A stretch of 64,000 nucleotides of DNA from contig CM119264.1 of assembly GCA_051294375.1 (NCBI GenBank), forward strand, positions 29,455,182 through 29,519,181, read 5' to 3'. The position numbers were made by a program, and so were the translations under genes. This document shows, one piece after another, positions 50,895 to 58,094 of the stretch. Below the pieces are notes generated by a model, which saw only the letters and a program-made list of their open reading frames with translations, was not told where the DNA came from and did not search any database. This DNA is from Paraspadella gotoi (taxonomy: Eukaryota; Chaetognatha). Each line of letters begins with the position of its first letter. Position 1 is the stretch's first letter.

Positions 50895-52627
50895 AGAGAG
50901 TCGTGGAACTTTGAACCGAAGCGAAAAGTCGAGAGAGAAATGTCGCGGGATGGACGAACCGAGATATATATATCCTTATTTTAAACAGAAGACGATGTTA
51001 ATGACAAGGATATGTAATCGATGAGACGTTATTTTAACAGAAGACGATGATGACGACGAGGATGATGATGATGAAGACGAAGATAACGACGACGACGAAG
51101 ATAACGACGACGACGACGATACGAAGATGATGACCGAAATAAATACACTGGCCGTTTGACCTTATTTTTAAAAAAATATCATTTCTAAATTGGTTAAACT
51201 TTATTAAATTATATTTTTTTATTTTTACTACTATATCATAAAAACTATTGAAAATTAACGGGCCGCCTCAGAGCAGAGGGAATATTAGCAAAACTAAATT
51301 TAGCAGATTGATTGGATTAATTTTTTTAGAATTAAGGATTATCATTGAAACTAACAAATTTTTAATGAAAATTTTGGGTCAGTATTAACTATGACTGGTC
51401 AGAAAAGCTCACCTAGGAGCTAAAATTAGAACATCTAAAAAATTAAAATTTCAAAAATAACTAAAATATCATAAACAACAATAATGTAAGGTTACAACGA
51501 CAACAACAAAAGACGTCCATAAATAAATCGACGACGACAACGACGAAGACAAAAAAAGATAAAAACGAAGTCTGGAAGTTTTAAAAATTCGTGAGACAAA
51601 AGACGTTTCTGTTTCCTTATTTGTTTTCTTCTCTGTTTCTTTCTCTGTTTTCTATCATCGCAAATCTTAGCGAATGAGAAACGAAGTGAAAATGAGAAAA
51701 GATAAAAGAAAAACCGAAAAAGTCAAATCTTTCTCATAAACCAGAGATAAATTGGGCTGTTTAAACAGTCGTTATAATGATTCTATGTTATAATGATTCT
51801 ATGTTATATATTTTTTTTTTTGAGAATCTTAAACCAAGATAAATGACGTTAAATTCAAGGCAACGAAAGAGGCCGATATGAATGAATGAATGAATGAATG
51901 AACGAATGAATAAATGAAAGAATGAATTAATGAATGAATGAATGAATGAACGAATGAATCAACGAACGAGCCTTTGCTTTCCTCCCAATTTCCGACAATG
52001 TCTTTCTTCTGAGAATCGACCTTTCTCTCCCGAACTCTGAAACGTAACAGAGTCTCTCTTTCCGCCGATCACCGGGAAAAAAAAATCTGAGGATGAGCTC
52101 CTTGCCAGACGCGGGAGAGAGATAGAGAGAGAGAGAGAGGGAGAGTCTTTTCAGTAAGAGAGAGAAAGATAGGGAGTCTTTGCAGGAAGAGAGATAGGAA
52201 GATTTTTGCACAGAGAGAGAGAGAGAGAGAGAGTACCTGAACAGTCGCGGGAGAGTCTTTGCAGAAAGAGAGAGAGCGAGAGAGAGAGAGAGAGAAGGCC
52301 TTTTGTTTTTCATTCCCTTCATCTCCGGTGGTCGTCGTCGTCGTCGTCGTCGTTAATCGAAGTTCACCAGAAAGTTGGCGAACTCCTCGACCGGGTTACG
52401 ATGAGGAGGAGGAGGAGGGGGAAGAGGAGGAAGGTTGTTTATCTCCGGCGAATCACCGGATCGCCGGTTGGAATTCGGTGGCAGAGGGAATCGATCCTGG
52501 GACCTCATTGGCGACGGGTGTTGATTCAGTGGTTGGCCAGGCCGTTTCCGAAGAAGAGAGATGAAGTTGGGCTTGAATGGGTTTTTTAAGTTAAGAGATC
52601 GTGATATGGAATGGAATAATTATTAAG

Positions 52628-52688
<61 letters not shown>

Positions 52689-52703
52689 TTCACCTAATCT
52701 AGA

Positions 52704-52757
<54 letters not shown>

Positions 52758-52790
52758 AGAGGGAGGAGAGAGTCATTCACCTAATCTAGA

Positions 52791-52870
<80 letters not shown>

Positions 52871-55800
52871 AGTCATTCACCTCATCTTCTCCCCCTTTTC
52901 CTTCAGGCGTTCAACTCCATCACACTGGTCGTCAATCCAAGCTGTTCCACCGAAACTCTAATCTTTCCTTCCACTGACCAAGACACCGCCTCAATCATCG
53001 ACTGTGATACTAAACCCTCTCGCCAACCGCCTCGTCAACCCAGAGGTCATGAACAGCCTCGATCTTCCAGACCGCGCCCCCAAGTGCCTCGTCGATCCTC
53101 GTCCAACGATTCCAAGACACCGAAACGGCCTCCCGACTACGAAGACGCCCTCAAGGCTCTTCACTCGACGTCCGATAAAACCGGACACCCTTTCACCGAC
53201 AAAACGAGTCTCCCTCTGCCCGACGTGCTTCAGCCGACTTCTCGACCCACCTCGACGATCAACTCGACGCCACAAAGCGTCAAATCTTCGCTGGAGAGTC
53301 TTAACGCGAGAAATCGACGTCCGCCTCCGCCGCTGCCGCAACATCATCCTCGTAATCCTCCGCCGCTTCAGCAACAGCAGCCTCGGCCGCCGTCGCAGAC
53401 TTCTCTCCCGCCTCCATCCGCTCAACATCTCCACCCACCACCTTCGTCGCAACCTCCTTCCAAGCACCCTCTTCCTCCACCTCCTTATCGAGATCCTTTG
53501 CCGCAAACGAAAGGACAAACTCTGAAGCATCTTCCTCCAGCAACGACCTCTTCCAAACTGCCTCCACCGCCCGTGCCAGTACATTCCTCCAAACATCAGC
53601 CTCCACTCGCCATGACGGTCTCATCGAGGCATCCGCCTCCTCAAATTCCGACGACCTCTTCCAAACATCCTCCACCACCCTTGCCGCCGCCTTCGGCCAA
53701 ACATCCTCGTCAACCGCCTCCTTACGACGCCGCTCTCGCCGCCAACAAAACTTCCAAATCTTCTTCCCCGAACCGCCCTCGTCCTCCGCCGCCGCCACTT
53801 CCGGCCACGCCCACCAACGCCGTCCACAAGACGGCGCCGCCTCCTTACATCGTCGCCGTCTCCAACAAGAACATCAACAACGACAAAAACGGCGCCGAGG
53901 AGAAAGCGACGCCGGTCGACGACGCGGCGCCGGGCGAAGGACGAAGAGCGCCGCCTCCTCGTCCTTCGACGAAGGCGAAGTCGCGCGACGATCGCCCTTC
54001 GTCGTCGGCGTCGTCCGTCTTCACCAACGACGCCGGAAATGACGCCGATAAAGTTGATGGCGCCGGAATCGACGATCCCCAGGTATTTATTTATTTATTT
54101 TTTTAAGTTTTTTTAAATTTTTTTAAAATTTTTTTATTTTTTATTTATTTATTTATTTTTTTTTTTAAATGAGCACTAATATCGACTACTACACCGTGAG
54201 TCATTTTGTGGTCTGTCTGTCTTTGCGTCTTTCTGTAATTTTGACTCCATGTCCATCTGTCAGTGTTTCGGTATATCTATTACTCTGTCTCACTTATTTT
54301 AAAATCCTCCTTCAAAAGTTTTAAAATATTTTTTTTGTACTTTGGAGCAGGTGATGTAATCAAAAACACCTTATTTTACTATTTTTGTCAAATTTTAATT
54401 GACATCGGAACCTTTTTTAAAAGAACATCCGGCAACAGGATTAAACCGGCTGGTTAACGGTTGAAATACTGTATTTTTAAAAAAATTCTATTCTCACGCG
54501 TAACTCGTTTCTCGACCGACAGGCGGCGCTGAAGCGAAACAAGTTTCTCCAATTGGCGGATCTGCAACAGAAGAAGATTGAACTGCAAGAAGAGAAAATC
54601 GCCAAAGTCGTTGAGGAGATAGAAAGGATGGAGAAGGAAGAGAAGAAAAGAAATGAGGAGGAGGAGATGAGGAGAAAGGAGGAAGAGGAGAAGAAGAAAA
54701 AGTTATTGGAGGTGAGAAAGAAGTTTTGATTTCATAGAAACTGGAGATTTTGTAATATAATTTTGAACAGACTGTGACTCGAATGGTTTTATGGTCGGTC
54801 TGTTATGCTGTTCGCATAAGGTGCTTCAAACTTGCAATGGTTGTACTTACTAGTCGCAGTTGTATAAGTGTATCGCATTTTGCAAATCTTTTGGAATGTG
54901 TATAGAACCCAGGGTTGGGTTGATGTGTTGCACAGTTTAACCGGGAATAACTGATTAAAGTCTAAAATTAATTACAAAAAATGATTTATTTCAAAAAAAA
55001 CTTTTTTCGAACTGAATATGTTATTCAAATTAGTTCAGTTTAAACTAGCGGAAGCCGATCAAATTCAAATTTTAATGGGAACACCATTAAACAAATCCAT
55101 TATTGGTATTAGTTATTGTGTTAATATATTTTTTTGCAAAAATGTTCCGAACCAAAAGTAATTCGCTAAATACAATTATTATATTGCTATATAATGTAAA
55201 TAATTTTTTTTGGATATTGAAAGATTTTTTAATTGAATCTGATAAAGCTCTAAGAGTTAAGCAAAAAATGTAATTACAACTTTTAAAAATTTTGATGTTT
55301 TATTACTGAGAATTATCAAAAACTATTAAAATCATCGGATTATGATGATGATTATCATTTTTTTAGGTTTTTACCAATTTTGAGCTACTTATCATCAAAA
55401 TATTCATAAAAGAATTATACTTTGTGAATCGGCCTTTGAAAATTCAAAATTAAAAAAAAAAAATTGACATTTCCTATCTATAAATAAATATTTAAAAAAT
55501 AAAAACTAAAAATTAATTACTAGCCATTCTAGAAAATTTTGGTCGATTGAAAGTTTTCTCAGAAATATATGAAGTTTCATTTGGGAAGGTTCCCAAATCA
55601 AACTTCTGACCCACCCCATTGACATAGATTGGCCTTACCATAACTACATAACGTTTCTCATTGAAATTTTATTTGATTCGTCTGAGAAGCTTAACCGAGC
55701 TTAACTGAGCCAGGTTTTAAAATGGGAGACATCCGCCCGTTTATCTCCAAACCCAGAAGACCCTCTCACGATCAATTCTTTCTTTTTATTAATTTCTTTT

Positions 55801-58057
55801 AATTTCTTCTTTTTTATTTAATTTATTATTTCTCAAATCTAAAAAATCAGGATCAACGATCGACAATAAAGAAACTGAAAACAGAAGTTAGAAGCAAAGA
55901 AAAGATTTTGATGGAGAAAGAAGATGCGGAAAACCTGTTGACGGAAGAAGAGGAAAAAGGGAGAAGATTGGAGGAGGAAATGGAAAAGCTTAAAGAACAG
56001 GTGAGGGAAGTGGAAAAGGGAATGGGAAGAAGAGAAGGGCTTGAGGAAGAAATGGAAAAGCTTAAAGAAAAGGTAGGGGGAAGTGGAAAAGGAAATGAGA
56101 GCAGGGGAAGAGATTAGGGATAAAATGGAAAAGCTTAAAGAACAGGTGAGGGAAGAGGAAAAGGGAATGGGAAGAAGGTAAGGGCTTGAGGAGGAAAAGG
56201 AAAACCTTAAAGAACAGGTAGGGGGAAGTGGAAAAGGATTGAGAGGCGGGGAAGAGATTATGGATAAAATGGAAAAGCTTAAAGAACAGGTGAGGGAAGT
56301 GGAAAAGGGAATGGGAAGAAGAGAAGGGCTTGAGGAAGAAATGGAAAAGCTTAAAGAACAGGTAGGGGGAAGTGGAAAAGGAAATGAGAGGCGGGAAGAG
56401 ATTAGGGATAAAATGGAAAGCTTAAAGAACAGGTGGAGGGAGTGGAAAAGGGAATGGGAGAGGGGAAGAGATTGTAGGAGGAAATGGAAAGATAAAATAA
56501 CAGGTAGGAGAAGTGGAAACTGAAAAACAATTAAGTGTACAAAATCATCACGTGTAGAAAATGAAAAAATTTTAAAAAGTTTTTAGAGATGCGTTGCCTT
56601 ATTTAAAATTAAAGTTTTAAGAAGAAAAAAAAAGGGAAAAAAATGCATGGTTCACCTGCGTAAATTTAAAAGGTAAGACAAGGCGCAGAGTCGTGGGACA
56701 AGTTAACTGTTTCCGAAGCGAACGATTGACGTCAATACTTTTTTCGATCAAAACTGGTTGCTGACAACTTTTTATTTTAATTTGACAAGTCAGCGTTAGA
56801 ATGAAAAAAGTAAATTTCATCTAATTATTATTACGACGTAGAAACAGGATCGAGGATTTTTTCCTTTTTTTATCCCCTTTTCTTTTAGGGCGGGAAGAAG
56901 AAAAAAAACCAAACTTCTTTAACCAAAACAAACCGTTTTTAATTAATCTTATCAGGAAGATAATTCTTTTTTAAACAAAATCTAAAACAGAAAATGACAA
57001 GTAAACAGAAACGCCTCAATTATTTCCAGTTAACCGGTTCATTAGTTTACAATACCTCGGATATTTTCATTCCCTGTCCTTTTGTCCATAATTTCAGATC
57101 AAATCATTGGACGAGAGATTCGCGGAGCGGACGAGAGAGATCGCGGCGGTCGAGTCGCGAGTAAAAGAACAACGCCGAGTCGAGGAAGAGAAGCAAAGAA
57201 GGGAAAGAGAAGAAATTAGAAATAAATTCGCTGACGTTTATGGAAAATCGAAGAGGAAATGAACAAAGAAACGAACAACAGAGATGAACTGGAAAAAGTC
57301 AAGAACGAGGTGAGAACGATTTGTTAAGATTTATATAAAAACACGGAGGAAAAAATTAAACTGTTTTTCTTACGTCATTTTGTTTATCGTTATTTCTCCA
57401 TGAAAATAATAAGATGAATTAAAATTTTGAAAGTCAAGTATAAATAAGTGCCTGTAATAATTATAAATAATGTTAAAATTTCAAGTGTTTGAATTAGTTT
57501 AGTTGTTTATGTTAGGAAGGTGGATGTTAGTCTTGTCGTCTAGAAATAGATGGGAGTTCCTAGTTTTTTAAATTGAACATATATATTAATATAAAGATAT
57601 ATTTTCATCATGGAGAAAAGTGCATTTAACAAATGAATTTTTTTTTCCAAATATTTCGACTTATATTGCTAAGTCATCATCAGTGATGATGAAATATTTG
57701 GAAAAAAAAATCGTTTGTTAAATGCACTTTTCTCCATGATGAAAATATCTTTATATTAAATTATTAGTGCTTGCGATGATGTTAAAAGAACATAATATAT
57801 ATGTTTTACTTTTGTTCAATTATCTCTATTTTCATAAACAAGATGTTCATTTTAAATATATTCGATATTCGACCCACAGGTGGCGCGACAGGAAAACGAA
57901 CTTGATTCTTTGGGTCTCAAGTTAGAGGAATTGGTTGTTGAGATGGCAAAGGAGGAGGAGGAAGAGGAGGAGGAGGAGGAGGAGGAGGAAGAGGAGGAAG
58001 AAGACGACCTGGTCGACATTGATCTCTCCAATCCGCCTGTTGAGTTCTGTGGCGACA

Positions 58058-58094
<37 letters not shown>

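Larger units (their letters stand above)
45555..54820. repeat. Segment B, copy 2 (B2): 5' half of the RASSF gene
   Basis: Second copy of B, contiguous with the 3' half of the RASSF gene and with no N gap. RA-domain exons are frameshifted here (49042-49152, 49526-49992), while the proline-rich exon (52907-54082) is fully open. Promoter-like region, GATT array, partial exon copies and intronic minisatellites recur in the same order as in B1. Confidence 0.9.
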
